The position numbers and the translations under genes are program-made. A DNA stretch of 64,000 nt, from NCBI RefSeq assembly GCF_001679725.1, contig NZ_CP016282.1:2046001-2110000 (forward strand). The letters are read 5' to 3'. Positions 43,567 to 52,335 of this stretch are shown here, in pieces. Source of the stretch: Cryobacterium arcticum. GTDB taxonomy: Bacteria; Actinomycetota; Actinomycetes; Actinomycetales; Microbacteriaceae. The notes under the pieces were generated by a model. It saw nothing but the letters and a program-made list of their open reading frames with translations. It was not told the DNA's origin and did not search any database. Position 1 is the first letter of the stretch. The number at the start of each line of letters is the position of its first letter.

Positions 43567-44732
43567 TACTTGGCGTCTCCTGCTCCGGCCGCCGCGTGCG
43601 CGACAACCACATCCCTGAACCTGTCGAAAAGATAGTTGGCGTCGTGCGGGCCGGCCGCGGACTCCGGGTGGTACTGCACCGAGAATGCCGGGATGTCCAG
43701 GCACCGGATGCCCTCGACGACCTGGTCGTTGAGGCTGTAATGGCTCACTTCCACCCGGCCGAAGCCGGTGCGGGACTCGCTGATGCCCTCGATGGGCATG
43801 TCCACGGCGAAACCGTGGTTCTGCGAGGTGATCTCCACCCGGCCGGTGGCCTTGTCGAGCACCGGCTGGTTGATGCCGCGGTGGCCGAAGGGCAGCTTGT
43901 AGGTGCTGAAGCCGAGGGCCCGGCCGAGCAGCTGGTTGCCGAAGCAGATGCCGAAGTACGGCACCCCGGCGCGCAGCACCTCCTGCAGGAGCGTGACGTG
44001 GGCGTCGCTGGCGGCGGGGTCGCCGGGTCCGTTCGAGAAGAACAGGGCGGACGGGTTGAGCGAGAGAACGTGCTCGGCGGTGACCGACTGGGGCAGCACG
44101 AACACCTCGAAGCCTTGAGCGGCGAGGTAGTTGAGGGTGGAGGTCTTCACGCCGAGGTCGAGCACGGCGACGGAGCCGATGCGCTCGCCCTGCGCGGGCA
44201 GGGAGTAGGGCTCGACGGTGGAGACCTCGTCGGAGAGGTTGCGGCCGCGCATGCTCGCGCCGCCGCGGACGAGTTCGAGCTGTTCGCCCTCGGAGATGTC
44301 GTAGCGGTCGCCCGAGAAGATGCCGCTGCGCATGGCGCCGAGCGACCTGATGTGCCGGGTGATCGCGCGGGTGTCGATGCCGCTGATGCCCACGACGCCG
44401 TTCGACTCGAGGTCGGTGTCGAGGCTGCGCTGGGACCGGAAGTTGGAGGGCGTGCGGGCGGGCTCGCGCACCACGAAGCCGGAGACCCAGATTCTGGATG
44501 ATTCCATGTCTTCGTCGTTCGCACCGGTGTTGCCGATGTGCGGGGCCGTCATGAGGACGATCTGGCCGGCGTAGGACGGGTCGGTGAGGGTCTCCTGGTA
44601 ACCGGTCATGCCGGTGGCGAAGACGATCTCACCGAGGGTCTGGCCACGGCTGCCGTAGGCGCGTCCCACGTAGCGGCTGCCGTCTTCGAGGACGAGCACG
44701 GCCGGGGCCGGTGTGTTTGTTGGGTAGCTCAC
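43566..44732 (-). CDS. carA: Carbamoyl-phosphate synthase small subunit
   Basis: Glutaminase subunit that supplies ammonia to CarB. The 388-residue protein has an N-terminal CPSase domain ([21 protein letters not shown]) and a class I amidotransferase domain with nucleophile Cys in [10 protein letters not shown]. The His/Glu pair lies in [13 protein letters not shown] at 44732 is three bases after the stop of the small PH-like gene. Confidence 0.98.
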   Translation of the reverse strand: MSYPTNTPAPAVLVLEDGSRYVGRAYGSRGQTLGEIVFATGMTGYQETLTDPSYAGQIVLMTAPHIGNTGANDEDMESSRIWVSGFVVREPARTPSNFRSQRSLDTDLESNGVVGISGIDTRAITRHIRSLGAMRSGIFSGDRYDISEGEQLELVRGGASMRGRNLSDEVSTVEPYSLPAQGERIGSVAVLDLGVKTSTLNYLAAQGFEVFVLPQSVTAEHVLSLNPSALFFSNGPGDPAASDAHVTLLQEVLRAGVPYFGICFGNQLLGRALGFSTYKLPFGHRGINQPVLDKATGRVEITSQNHGFAVDMPIEGISESRTGFGRVEVSHYSLNDQVVEGIRCLDIPAFSVQYHPESAAGPHDANYLFDRFRDVVVAHAAAGAGDAK

Positions 44733-44735
44733 GGG

Positions 44736-45326
44736 CTACACCTCACTTTCTTCGGTGCCGAATGCTGTACTGCCGGGGGTGCCAGTGGCACGCCCGGTGA
44801 GAGTGGTGATGGCCTCGCTGATCGCTGTGCGATCGGCGGGGTCGCTGAAACGGAAGTAGCTGTCGACGCTCGCGGGGGCGTCAGGGTCTGCGGTGCCGGC
44901 CGGACCGTCCTGGCCGTCCGTCCGGTTCAACCGCCAGCCGAGCAGCAGCAGCCCGCCGGGTTCGACGGCGCGGTCGATGGCCCAGGTGGCATGGGTGACG
45001 AGCTCGACGGCATCCGCGGGGATGAAGAGTGCCGCAGAGCCCGCGAGCTCGAGGAGCACACCCTGTTCGGTGACGGACACTCCCCCGCGCGCGCGGAAGC
45101 CGAGCCCGGGGATGTTGAGGCGCTCAAGCGGTTGGTCCCTGGGCGTCGTGGCCACATAGAGGGCCGCGGCCGAGGCGAGTTCGTGGCTGCCGGTGGCCGG
45201 CTGCGGGTAGCCGGCGGGCAGAGCGGCATCCCGGCGGCTGCGGCGGCGCCAGGAGCGCAGCATCAGCAGCAGCACGACGACCAGGACCAGCGCGGTGATG
45301 AGCGTCGCGACGGTGCGGCTACTCAT
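44736..45326 (-). CDS. Membrane-anchored PH-like protein in the pyr operon
   Basis: A 196-residue protein with one N-terminal membrane helix (about 9-24), an Arg-rich cytoplasmic stretch RSWRRRSRRD, then a beta-rich domain (about 55-150). This resembles the PH-like proteins between pyrC and carA in other actinobacteria (for example the Rv1382 position). Start ATG at 45326 overlaps the pyrC stop by eight bases. Conserved operon position suggests a role tied to pyrimidine synthesis or its membrane location, but no function is known to me. Confidence 0.82.
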   Translation of the reverse strand: MSSRTVATLITALVLVVVLLLMLRSWRRRSRRDAALPAGYPQPATGSHELASAAALYVATTPRDQPLERLNIPGLGFRARGGVSVTEQGVLLELAGSAALFIPADAVELVTHATWAIDRAVEPGGLLLLGWRLNRTDGQDGPAGTADPDAPASVDSYFRFSDPADRTAISEAITTLTGRATGTPGSTAFGTEESEV

Positions 45327-46680
45327 GCGCGCTCCGTGCTGCGGTGCCCCGTGCGGAGAGGACCTCGGCCGGGCTGCGGAGCACACCGTCCAGGACGGTG
45401 GCGTAACCGTTGTGGAAGGTCGCCATGACCTGTCCGGGCAGGGTCATCTCGAGGTAGGGCGAGTTGATGCCCTTGCCCACGAGGTTCTCGCGACCGAAGA
45501 CCCGGCGGGCGTTCGGGTCGTACAGGGTGATCTCGGCGGCGGAGCCGACCGTGAGCTGACCGGTGTGACCCGAGATGCGGCCGATGCGCGCCGGCGTGGT
45601 GGAGAACACCCGCACCAGGTCGGCCCAGTTCAGGTAGCCGGACTCGACCACGGAGGCGTGGGCCACGGAGAGGGCGGATTCGAGGCCGACCATCCCGTTG
45701 GCGGCGGCATCCCATTCGCAGTCCTTGGACTCGGTGGGGTGGGGTGCGTGGTCGGTGGCGATGATGTCGATGGTGCCGTCGGCCAGGCCCTGGCGCAGCG
45801 CGTCCACGTCTTCCCGGCGGCGGAGCGGCGGGTTGACCTTGTACCGGGCGTCGTAACCGGCGACCAGTTCCTCGGTGAGCAGCAGGTGGTGCGGGGTGAC
45901 CTCGGCGGTGACGTTGATGCCCCGGGCCTTGGCCCAGCGCACCACGTCGACGGCGCCGGCCGTGGAGACGTGGCAGACGTGCAGCCGCGAGCCGACGTGT
46001 TCGGCCAGCAGCACGTCGCGGGCGATGATCGATTCCTCGGCCACGGCCGGCCAGCCCGTGAGTCCGAGCTCGCCGGACAGGGCGCCCTCGTTCATCTGGG
46101 CGCCGACGGTGAGGCGCGGTTCTTGGGAGTGCTGGGCGACGACGCCGTCGAAGGCCTTGACGTACTCGAGGGCCCTGCGCATGAGCAGGGGGTCGGAGAC
46201 GCAGAAGCCGTCGTCGGAGAAGACGCGCACCTGGGCGCGGCTGGCGGCCATGGCGCCGAGTTCGGCGAGTCGTTCACCGGCCAGACCCACGGTGACGGCT
46301 CCGATGGGCTGCACGGTGACGTAGCCGGCCCGCTCGCCGAGCGCGAGGACCTGCTCGACGACGCCGGCGGTGTCCTGCACCGGCGAGGTGTTGGCCATGG
46401 CGAACACCGTCGTGAAGCCGCCGATGGCCGCCGCGTGGCTTCCGGTGAGCACGGTTTCGCTCTGCTCGTAACCGGGTTCACGGAGGTGGGTGTGCAGGTC
46501 GACCAGGCCGGGGAGGGCGATCAGGCCGTCGGCGTCGATCACGGTCGCACCGACATCCGAGAGTCCCAGGCCGGTTTCGGTGATGACACCGTCGGCCAGC
46601 AGCAGGTCGGTGCTGGTTCCGTCGCTGAGCTGGGCTCCGCGCAGGAGGTAACGTTCGCTGGACATTCGTTCGCTCGACAT
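45319..46680 (-). CDS. pyrC: Dihydroorotase
   Basis: Zinc enzyme that cyclises carbamoyl-aspartate to dihydroorotate. The 453-residue class I type shows the metal motif DLHTHLREPG, then HVCHVST, ATDHAPH and a GINSPY end region. The position of the carboxylated Lys in class I enzymes reads SDDGFCVSD here, as in other actinobacteria. The start has a duplicated MSSER (ATG at 46680 and 46665), so either ATG could serve. The first ATG abuts the pyrB stop exactly. Confidence 0.96.
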   Translation of the reverse strand: MSSERMSSERYLLRGAQLSDGTSTDLLLADGVITETGLGLSDVGATVIDADGLIALPGLVDLHTHLREPGYEQSETVLTGSHAAAIGGFTTVFAMANTSPVQDTAGVVEQVLALGERAGYVTVQPIGAVTVGLAGERLAELGAMAASRAQVRVFSDDGFCVSDPLLMRRALEYVKAFDGVVAQHSQEPRLTVGAQMNEGALSGELGLTGWPAVAEESIIARDVLLAEHVGSRLHVCHVSTAGAVDVVRWAKARGINVTAEVTPHHLLLTEELVAGYDARYKVNPPLRRREDVDALRQGLADGTIDIIATDHAPHPTESKDCEWDAAANGMVGLESALSVAHASVVESGYLNWADLVRVFSTTPARIGRISGHTGQLTVGSAAEITLYDPNARRVFGRENLVGKGINSPYLEMTLPGQVMATFHNGYATVLDGVLRSPAEVLSARGTAARSAHE

Positions 46681-47631
46681 TCAGTGATCCTCTCGGTCGC
46701 CCGATAACAGCAAGTACAACGCCGCCATGCGCACGGAGACCCCGTTTGCGACCTGTTCGCGCACGGTGGACCGTTCAGAGTCTGCCGCGGCGGAGGAGAT
46801 CTCCAGGCCGCGGTTCATCGGTCCGGGGTGCATGACAATGCTATGCGACGACAGCCGGGCGAAGCGCTCGTCGTCCAGGCCCCAGCGGCGGGAGTATTCG
46901 CGGCTGTTCGGGAAGAACGCGGCGTTCATCCGTTCGGCCTGGATGCGCAGCATCATCACGACATCGGGGCCGGCGTCGATGGCGGCGTCCAGGTCGTAGC
47001 CGATGGTGGCGGGCCAGGCGGATGTGTCGGCCGGCACCAGCGTGGGCGGGGCGACGAAGGTGACCTGGGCGCCCAGGGTGTCGAGCAGCCACAGGTTGGA
47101 GCGGGCGACACGGGAGTGCAGGATGTCGCCGACGATGGTGACGGTGACGCCGTCGAGGCCACGGCCGCGGGACGCACTGCCGTGCAGGCGACGGCGGATG
47201 GTGAAGGCGTCGAGCAGCGCCTGGGTGGGGTGCTCGTGGGTGCCGTCGCCCGCGTTGATGATGCCGGCGTCGATCCAGCCGCTGCCGGCCAGCACCTGCG
47301 GGGCGCCGGAGGCGGGGTGGCGGATGACGACGCCGTCGGCGCCCATCGCGGCCAGGGTCTGCGCGGTGTCCTTGAGGCTTTCGCCTTTGGAGACGCTGGA
47401 GCCCTTGGCGCTGAAGTTGATCACGTCGGCGCTGAGACGCTTGGCGGCGGCCTCGAACGAGATACGGGTGCGGGTGGAGTCCTCGAAGAACAGGTTCACC
47501 ACCGTCTTGCCGCGCAGGGTCGGGAGCTTTTTCACCTCGCGGTTGGCCACATCCGCCATGTCTTCGGCGATGTCGAGCAGGCCGACGGCCTCGTCGCGGC
47601 TCAGGGCCTTGGTGGAGAGCAGGTGCTTCAC
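46681..47631 (-). CDS. pyrB: Aspartate carbamoyltransferase catalytic subunit
   Basis: Joins carbamoyl phosphate and aspartate. The 316-residue protein carries the carbamoyl phosphate loop [12 protein letters not shown] near residue 50 and the aspartate-domain motif [10 protein letters not shown]. No pyrI regulatory subunit is present. GTG at 47631 overlaps the pyrR stop as GTGA. Transcription and translation probably come from the pyrR leader. Confidence 0.98.
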   Translation of the reverse strand: MKHLLSTKALSRDEAVGLLDIAEDMADVANREVKKLPTLRGKTVVNLFFEDSTRTRISFEAAAKRLSADVINFSAKGSSVSKGESLKDTAQTLAAMGADGVVIRHPASGAPQVLAGSGWIDAGIINAGDGTHEHPTQALLDAFTIRRRLHGSASRGRGLDGVTVTIVGDILHSRVARSNLWLLDTLGAQVTFVAPPTLVPADTSAWPATIGYDLDAAIDAGPDVVMMLRIQAERMNAAFFPNSREYSRRWGLDDERFARLSSHSIVMHPGPMNRGLEISSAAADSERSTVREQVANGVSVRMAALYLLLSGDREDH

Positions 47632-48239
47632 TGGGTGCCCCCGTCGGTTGCTGCGCGGGTGTCGGTGCTGTCGCTGTCGCCGTGGCTACCGTCGCCGTCG
47701 TCGCTGCCGCCGTCGATGCTCACGAACTCGTCACCGTCGATCTCGGTGACGTGCACGTTGATGCGTTCGTGGCTGGCGCTGGGCAGGTTCTTGCCCACGA
47801 AGTCGGCGCGGATCGGAAGTTCGCGGTGGCCGCGGTCGACGAGCACCGCGAGGCGCACCACACTGGGCCGGCCGTGGTCGCCGAGGGCGTCGAGTGCGGC
47901 GCGGATGGTGCGGCCGGAGTAGAGCACGTCGTCGACGAGCACCACAGTGGCGCCGTCGATGCTGCCGGGAACCTGCGTGGGCGAGGGCGTGCGGGTGCGG
48001 GTGTGGGCGAGGTCGTCGCGGTACATCGTCACGTCGAGCGAACCGACCCGCACGGCGGCCGAGGTGGGCTCGATGCGCTGGATGATTTCGGCGATGCGCC
48101 GGGCCAGGGCGACTCCCCTGGTGGGGATGCCCAGAATGACCAGGTTCTCCGCTCCTCGATTGGACTCCAGGATCTCGTGAGAGATCCGAGTCAACGCACG
48201 GGTGATGTCAGCCTGGGTGAGCACAGTGCGCTCCGTCAA
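47628..48239 (-). CDS. pyrR: Pyrimidine operon regulator PyrR / uracil phosphoribosyltransferase
   Basis: RNA-binding regulator of the pyr operon, with uracil phosphoribosyltransferase activity in the family. The PRPP-binding loop is [14 protein letters not shown] near residue 95. The 203-residue protein has about 25 extra C-terminal residues rich in Asp, Gly and Ser compared with the 180-residue norm. TTG at 48239 is chosen: AGGAGG lies five bases upstream. A hairpin with a PyrR-type loop lies just before that site. UMP-dependent translational repression of the operon is therefore likely. Confidence 0.95.
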   Translation of the reverse strand: MTERTVLTQADITRALTRISHEILESNRGAENLVILGIPTRGVALARRIAEIIQRIEPTSAAVRVGSLDVTMYRDDLAHTRTRTPSPTQVPGSIDGATVVLVDDVLYSGRTIRAALDALGDHGRPSVVRLAVLVDRGHRELPIRADFVGKNLPSASHERINVHVTEIDGDEFVSIDGGSDDGDGSHGDSDSTDTRAATDGGTQ

Positions 48240-48269
48240 ACCAACCTCCTTTCCCGTCTCACAGGACGG
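48240..48269 (-). promoter_or_regulatory. PyrR-type binding hairpin and ribosome-binding site
   Basis: On the minus strand CCGTC-CTGTGA-GACGG (48269 to 48254) is a 5-bp stem with a six-base loop that fits the CNGNGA loop of known PyrR-binding hairpins. Three bases later comes AGGAGG (48250 to 48245), then the TTG start at 48239. Binding of PyrR would block the ribosome-binding site, as described for mycobacteria. Loop match and spacing are seen; function is inferred. Confidence 0.72.
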
Positions 48270-48386
48270 CTCTTAAAGTAGGTCTTAGTACCCTACGACC
48301 CTAGCATCCCGCCACACTGCCCCCGCTTCCGCCCGACCCGCGCTTCCTGAGGAGACCTCGTGACGTGCCTCGAGATCCGCTAACCG

Positions 48387-48405
48387 GGTCTCGACAGGCT
48401 CGACC
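48387..48405. repeat. Dispersed REP-like copy
   Basis: The 19 bases GGTCTCGACAGGCTCGACC match the core of the 7295-7655 repeats exactly. It is followed by GACGAG, not CAACG, so only the palindromic core is shared. Confidence 0.8.
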
Positions 48406-48570
48406 GACGAGGCGGGAACCTTCCGCAGGACGAGTCACCGGGTCTCGACGACCCGACCGACGAGCAGGTCGACCGACGAGAGCGGCCACTTCGCCCGGGC
48501 CGGCCCGAGGGCACCTCGCGCGATGGCGGCTGCCCGATTACGCTGCTGGGCGAACGCCTCCCGCTCCGAT

Positions 48571-48604
48571 GAGGGCGACAGAGGGGCGAGGGCGACAGAG
48601 GAAG
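48571..48604 (+). repeat. 17-bp tandem duplication before the orphan gene
   Basis: GAGGGCGACAGAGG occurs at 48571-48584 and 48588-48601 with a 17-base period. The second copy runs into GAGGAAGG, the ribosome-binding site, so the duplication affects the leader of the 48613 gene. Confidence 0.75.
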
Positions 48605-48612
48605 GTGATGTC

Positions 48613-49602
48613 GTGGATCCGGACCCAGAGCGAGCCAATCCAGGCAGCGCTCCAGGCGAACCCGCGGGAACCCACCGGCAGAACCGGCGGGAGCCCACCG
48701 AGACGGCCGCGACCGGGCAGACCGAGCCCCGCCGGCCATCCGCCGTCGAGTCGGAAGTGAGCGCGCCCGCGGGGCCCATCAGTTTTGTGCGGCGTCGGGA
48801 GATCGAGGCGATCCACCGGGAGATCGAGGTCGATTCCGGCGACCTCGACCGCACCCTGACCGGAGTGAAACAGTATCGACAGGCCCTCTTCGACCACTAC
48901 TTCCGTCCCCGGGCCCCGTTCGTCGTGTCCTGGCCGGAAGACCTCTACATTCCCGCGGCGGCCGACTATCGCTCCTATTGGAGCTCTCCGCCACCCGACG
49001 ACCACCGCTATCGGTACCGCTGGGCGAACGGTCGGGACGGCGCGCCCGACGGCAGTGACGCATCCGAGAAGACCGGCCAGCTCTTCAGCTGGGTCAACGC
49101 CTCGCCGATGGACGTCGGCTATATCGGCTTCGCCGGCACCGGGGTGACGCTCGTTCCGCGGGCGAGCCTGTCGTCGGTCACCGCCACGGCTGCGGTCGAG
49201 TTGGTGGCGGAAAGCCGGTGGTGGTTCCTTCCGGCCGGACCGATCGGTTACGCGGCCTTCTCCTACCGGGGCACGGCCTATATCGGCGGGTGGGAGATCG
49301 ATCCGGTGACGGGCGCCTGGGACCTGCTCAGCCCGTTCGGGTCACGCACCCTCTTCGCTTTCGACGAAAGCGGGCGGGGCGGGTCCCCGATCAGCTCACA
49401 GCGCCACGCGTTCACCGACCTCAGCACCACGCTGCAGTTGCGGGGTGGGCACACCTACGCCATCGGCGTGGCGCTGGAGGCGCAGATCTCGTTCGAATGC
49501 CGGGATCGATCCGGTGCCGCGTACGTGCGTCAGGCCGGCGATGACGTGAAGCTGTGGGCATCCATCGCGGGCTTTGTGCCCAGCATCACCCTGGACACCT
49601 GA
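48613..49602 (+). CDS. Uncharacterised protein with predicted beta-rich domain
   Basis: A 329-residue protein that I do not recognise. The first 55 residues are disordered (Pro, Glu, Arg, Gly). Residues about 60-105 form a helical stretch with FVRRREIEAIHREIE, then the sequence turns to many short hydrophobic strands rich in aromatic residues (WSWVNASP-like, ESRWWFLPAG, AYIGGWEIDP, HAFTDLSTTLQLRGGHTYAIG). This looks like a beta-sandwich of about 200 residues. No signal peptide, membrane helix or catalytic motif is visible. GTG at 48613 is used: GAGGAAGG lies seven bases upstream. It is on the opposite strand to its neighbours and may be a lineage-specific gene. Confidence 0.72.
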   Translation: MDPDPERANPGSAPGEPAGTHRQNRREPTETAATGQTEPRRPSAVESEVSAPAGPISFVRRREIEAIHREIEVDSGDLDRTLTGVKQYRQALFDHYFRPRAPFVVSWPEDLYIPAAADYRSYWSSPPPDDHRYRYRWANGRDGAPDGSDASEKTGQLFSWVNASPMDVGYIGFAGTGVTLVPRASLSSVTATAAVELVAESRWWFLPAGPIGYAAFSYRGTAYIGGWEIDPVTGAWDLLSPFGSRTLFAFDESGRGGSPISSQRHAFTDLSTTLQLRGGHTYAIGVALEAQISFECRDRSGAAYVRQAGDDVKLWASIAGFVPSITLDT

Positions 49603-49618
49603 TGTCCGACCGGCCTGG

Positions 49619-50617
49619 TCAGGACGTGACGCCGAGAACGAAGTCGGCGAACGCCTGCGGGTCGTCGATGGCTCCCAGGTACTGACGCCCGTCGACGAGG
49701 GCGGTCGGCGTGCCCTGCAGCGAGGGAAGGTCGGACCCGGGGATCGGGCCGTTCAGGGCGTTGTCGGTGTTCTGCTGCGACCAGGCCAGGTAGCGCCCGC
49801 TCGTGACGCAATCGCTGATTGAGTCCGCGCCCACGGACAGGGCGATCAGCTCGTCGTCGGTGAGCCCGGTGGTTCCCTCGATGGGCTGGTCGCCGAACAG
49901 GGCGGTGAGGTAGTCCAGCGTCGAATCCGGGTTGGTCGCGGCCACACACGTGAGAGCGGCTGACGCCCGCGACGAGTACTCGCTGCCCGCGGATGCCTGG
50001 TCGAGGAAGGTGAGAGCGTGCAGGCGCAGCGTGATGGCGCCGTTGTCCACGAGAGCGGCGAGGGTGGCTCCGTTCGCGGCGTCGAACTGGCCGCAGTAGG
50101 GGCACATCGGGTCGATGTAGAGGTCCACCACGGTGTTGCCGGTACCCACCAGGAGGTAGCCGTCATCGAGGTAGGCGGCACCGACCTGTCCGGCGACGAT
50201 GCTCGACGAGGAGCCGTTGTTCCCGTTGATCCCGCCGAGGACCCCGAACAGCGTGCTGAAGGCTGCGGCGAAGGTCAGGGCCAGGACCAGGATCAGGGTC
50301 GTGATCCCGATTCCGATGTAGCCGAGGACCAGGCCGGCGATGGCCAGATTGCGGCCCGCCTCGCCCGTGCGCTTCACCTGCGCCAGGGCGATGTGCCCGG
50401 TGATCACGGCAGCGAGAGAGCAGCAGAACCCGGTGACCAGCGAGACGATGGCGAGGGTGTTGGTGCGGGGCGGGATGGCCGGCACGTGGGGGGCACCGGG
50501 GTAGGTCACCGGTTGGTTGGCGCCGCCGGTGTACCCGGCTCCGGTACCTGTCTGGGCAGTGCGCTCAACCCCAGTCGGTTCAACGCCAATCTGTTCAGGA
50601 TCAGTGTGCTCGGTCAT
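49619..50617 (-). CDS. DUF4190 membrane domain fused to DsbA-like thioredoxin
   Basis: A 332-residue protein in three parts: a Pro/Gly/Thr-rich cytoplasmic start (1-48), a DUF4190-like domain with two helices (about 53-75 and 90-125), then an external thioredoxin fold. The thioredoxin part contains DPMCPYCGQFD near 177, a DsbA-type CPYC active site, and a cis-Pro region GTPTALVDGR near 305. One more Cys pair (TCVA, ISDC) could form a structural disulphide. It is likely to oxidise or reshuffle disulphides outside the membrane. The ATG at 50617 has no overlapping neighbour. Confidence 0.88.
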   Translation of the reverse strand: MTEHTDPEQIGVEPTGVERTAQTGTGAGYTGGANQPVTYPGAPHVPAIPPRTNTLAIVSLVTGFCCSLAAVITGHIALAQVKRTGEAGRNLAIAGLVLGYIGIGITTLILVLALTFAAAFSTLFGVLGGINGNNGSSSSIVAGQVGAAYLDDGYLLVGTGNTVVDLYIDPMCPYCGQFDAANGATLAALVDNGAITLRLHALTFLDQASAGSEYSSRASAALTCVAATNPDSTLDYLTALFGDQPIEGTTGLTDDELIALSVGADSISDCVTSGRYLAWSQQNTDNALNGPIPGSDLPSLQGTPTALVDGRQYLGAIDDPQAFADFVLGVTS

Positions 50618-50734
50618 GGTCTCCCCCTCGTATGTCCGGACCGGCCGCGATGGCGGCCGGTCCGGCAGTGCGCTTCACGTGACCTGCCGTCACCCACCCG
50701 GCATCCACGACGCCCGGTACGGGCGATCGAGAAT

Positions 50735-50775
50735 TCTAAACGGACGGCTCTAAACGGACGGCTCTAAACGGACGG
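50735..50775. repeat. Triple 14-bp tandem repeat at the nusB end
   Basis: TCTAAACGGACGGC occurs at 50735-50748 and 50749-50762, and a third copy missing its last base at 50763-50775. The nusB TAG stop lies in the third copy, so the last codons of nusB are part of the repeat. Slippage here would mostly change the 3' untranslated region. Confidence 0.85.
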
Positions 50776-51183
50776 AGCCGTCTGGGCGATCCGGCCGAGC
50801 AGTCCGTTGACGAACCCGGCGGAGTCATCCGTCGAGAGCACCTTGGCAGCCTCGACGGCTTCGTCGATCGCGACGGCGTGCGGCACGGCGTCGTTGTACA
50901 GGATCTCCCAGATGCCGATACGCAGGATGGCCCGGTCGATCGTGGGCATCCGCGAGAGCGTCCAGCCCTGCGAATACGTCTCGATCAGTTCGTCGATCTC
51001 GTCGCGGTGGTCGACCACGCCGTCCACGATGTCCCGGGCGTACAGCCACGACGCCATGCGGGCGGGTTCGCTCGCGGCACGTTCGGCTTCCATCGCCAGC
51101 GACTGCTGAATCGTCGACTGGCGGATGTCCGCGGCGTACAGGATGTCGATCGCGCGCTTGCGCGCTTTGGTTCGGGCGCTCAC
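50764..51183 (-). CDS. nusB: Transcription antitermination protein NusB
   Basis: RNA-binding factor that, with NusE, supports rRNA antitermination. The 139-residue all-helical protein begins MSARTKARKRAIDILYAAD and keeps the RNA-binding N-terminal basic segment. The C-terminal part AIDEAVEAAKVLSTDDSAGFVNGLLG is the family signature. GTG at 51183 shares one base with the efp stop. The efp-nusB pair is common in actinobacteria. Confidence 0.97.
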   Translation of the reverse strand: MSARTKARKRAIDILYAADIRQSTIQQSLAMEAERAASEPARMASWLYARDIVDGVVDHRDEIDELIETYSQGWTLSRMPTIDRAILRIGIWEILYNDAVPHAVAIDEAVEAAKVLSTDDSAGFVNGLLGRIAQTAPSV

Positions 51184-51743
51184 TAGTTGACGCGGCCGAG
51201 GTAGTCACCGGTGCGGGTGTCGACCTTGACCTTGGTGCCCTGCTCGAGGAACAGCGGCACCTGGATCTGGTAACCGGTTTCGACGGTGGCAGGCTTGGTG
51301 CCGCCGGTGGAGCGGTCGCCCTGCAGGCCCGGCTCGGTGTAGGTGATCTCGAGGGTCACGGAAGCAGGCAGCTCGACGTAGAGCGGGTTGCCGTCGTGCA
51401 GCGCGACAGTCACGGCCTGGTTCTCCAGCATGAAGTTGGCGGCGTCGCCGACCACGGTGGAGGAGACGGTGAGCTGGTCGTAGTCCGCGACGTCCATGAA
51501 GACGTAGGAGTCGCCATCCGCGTAGAGGTACTGGAAGTCGCGGCGGTCGACGTTCTCGGTCTCGATTTTCGCGCCGGCGTTGAAGGTACGGTCGACCGTC
51601 TTGCCGGTGACGACGTTCTTCAGCTTGGTGCGCACGAAGGCGCCACCCTTGCCGGGCTTGACGTGCTGGAACTCGATGACGGCCCACAGCTGCTTGTCGA
51701 TGTTGAGGACGACGCCATTTCGAATGTCGGCGGTAGATGCCAT
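51183..51743 (-). CDS. efp: Translation elongation factor P
   Basis: Relieves ribosome stalling at polyproline stretches. From the ATG at 51743 it is 186 residues with three beta-barrel domains. The loop that would carry the modified Lys in other bacteria reads [12 protein letters not shown], with the tip Lys at GKGG. Eight extra residues in the open frame upstream are not conserved and are not used. Gene order aroQ, efp, nusB is seen in several actinobacteria. Confidence 0.96.
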   Translation of the reverse strand: MASTADIRNGVVLNIDKQLWAVIEFQHVKPGKGGAFVRTKLKNVVTGKTVDRTFNAGAKIETENVDRRDFQYLYADGDSYVFMDVADYDQLTVSSTVVGDAANFMLENQAVTVALHDGNPLYVELPASVTLEITYTEPGLQGDRSTGGTKPATVETGYQIQVPLFLEQGTKVKVDTRTGDYLGRVN

Positions 51744-51854
51744 GAAGAGGTGTTCCGTTCGATTCAATTGGGAAGGTGCATGGCCAAAGGCCTCAGACGA
51801 GTGTAGCCGACACGCCGGGAATGGCCGATTCGAAACCGGCCGGTGGCTTCAGGC

Positions 51855-52292
51855 TCAGCCGAGCCGGACGATGTAGTCCACGGCCAGACGGTAGGAATCG
51901 AAGCCGAAGCCGGCGATGACACCGGTGGCCACGGCGCTGACCACGCTCGTGTGCCGGAAGGTTTCGCGGGCGTGCGGGTTGGAGATGTGCACCTCGACGA
52001 GCGGGATCCCCGCCTTGGTGACCAGGGCCGCGGCGTCGCGCAGCGCGTAGCTGTAGTGCGTGAACGCGGCGGGGTTCAGCACCACGGGGGTGCCGGTGTC
52101 CACGGCCTCGTAGAGCCAGTGGATGAGTTCGGCCTCGTCGTCGGTCTGCCGGAGGTCCACGGTGACGTCGTCAGGGGTGGCCGCGGTGAGCAGCGCACGC
52201 AGGTCGTCGAGGTTGGCGGATCCGTAGACATCCGGTTCACGGCTGCCGAGGCGGCCGAGGTTGGGACCGTTCAGGACGAGGACTGTGCGCAT
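51855..52292 (-). CDS. aroQ: 3-Dehydroquinate dehydratase, type II
   Basis: Dehydrates 3-dehydroquinate to 3-dehydroshikimate. The 145-residue protein has LNGPNLGRLGSREPDVYG with the active-site Tyr and the lid Arg, then NPAAFTHYSYALRDA and VHISNPHARETFRH with the catalytic His. It lies away from the aroE-aroC-aroK-aroB set but in the same part of the window. Confidence 0.97.
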   Translation of the reverse strand: MRTVLVLNGPNLGRLGSREPDVYGSANLDDLRALLTAATPDDVTVDLRQTDDEAELIHWLYEAVDTGTPVVLNPAAFTHYSYALRDAAALVTKAGIPLVEVHISNPHARETFRHTSVVSAVATGVIAGFGFDSYRLAVDYIVRLG

Positions 52293-52335
52293 GCACCCAG
52301 CCTAGGCCCGGCGTGCGGCCCGGCCTGTTGCAGGG

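Larger units (their letters stand above)
48270..48612. other. Intergenic region between pyrR and the orphan gene
   Basis: This should hold the pyrR promoter on the minus strand (a TACTAA box at 48290 to 48285 is a weak -10 candidate) and the promoter of the plus-strand gene. It contains a REP-like copy at 48387-48405 (GGTCTCGACAGGCTCGACC), a degenerate copy at 48441-48458, and GACCGACGAG three times. A 17-bp tandem duplication (48571-48587, 48588-48604) ends at the ribosome-binding site of the next gene. No credible additional gene is seen. Confidence 0.65.

Noticed and set aside
41203..43635. 810-residue plus-strand frame opposite carB
   Set aside because: A mirror of carB codon structure; no ribosome-binding site and no recognisable domain.
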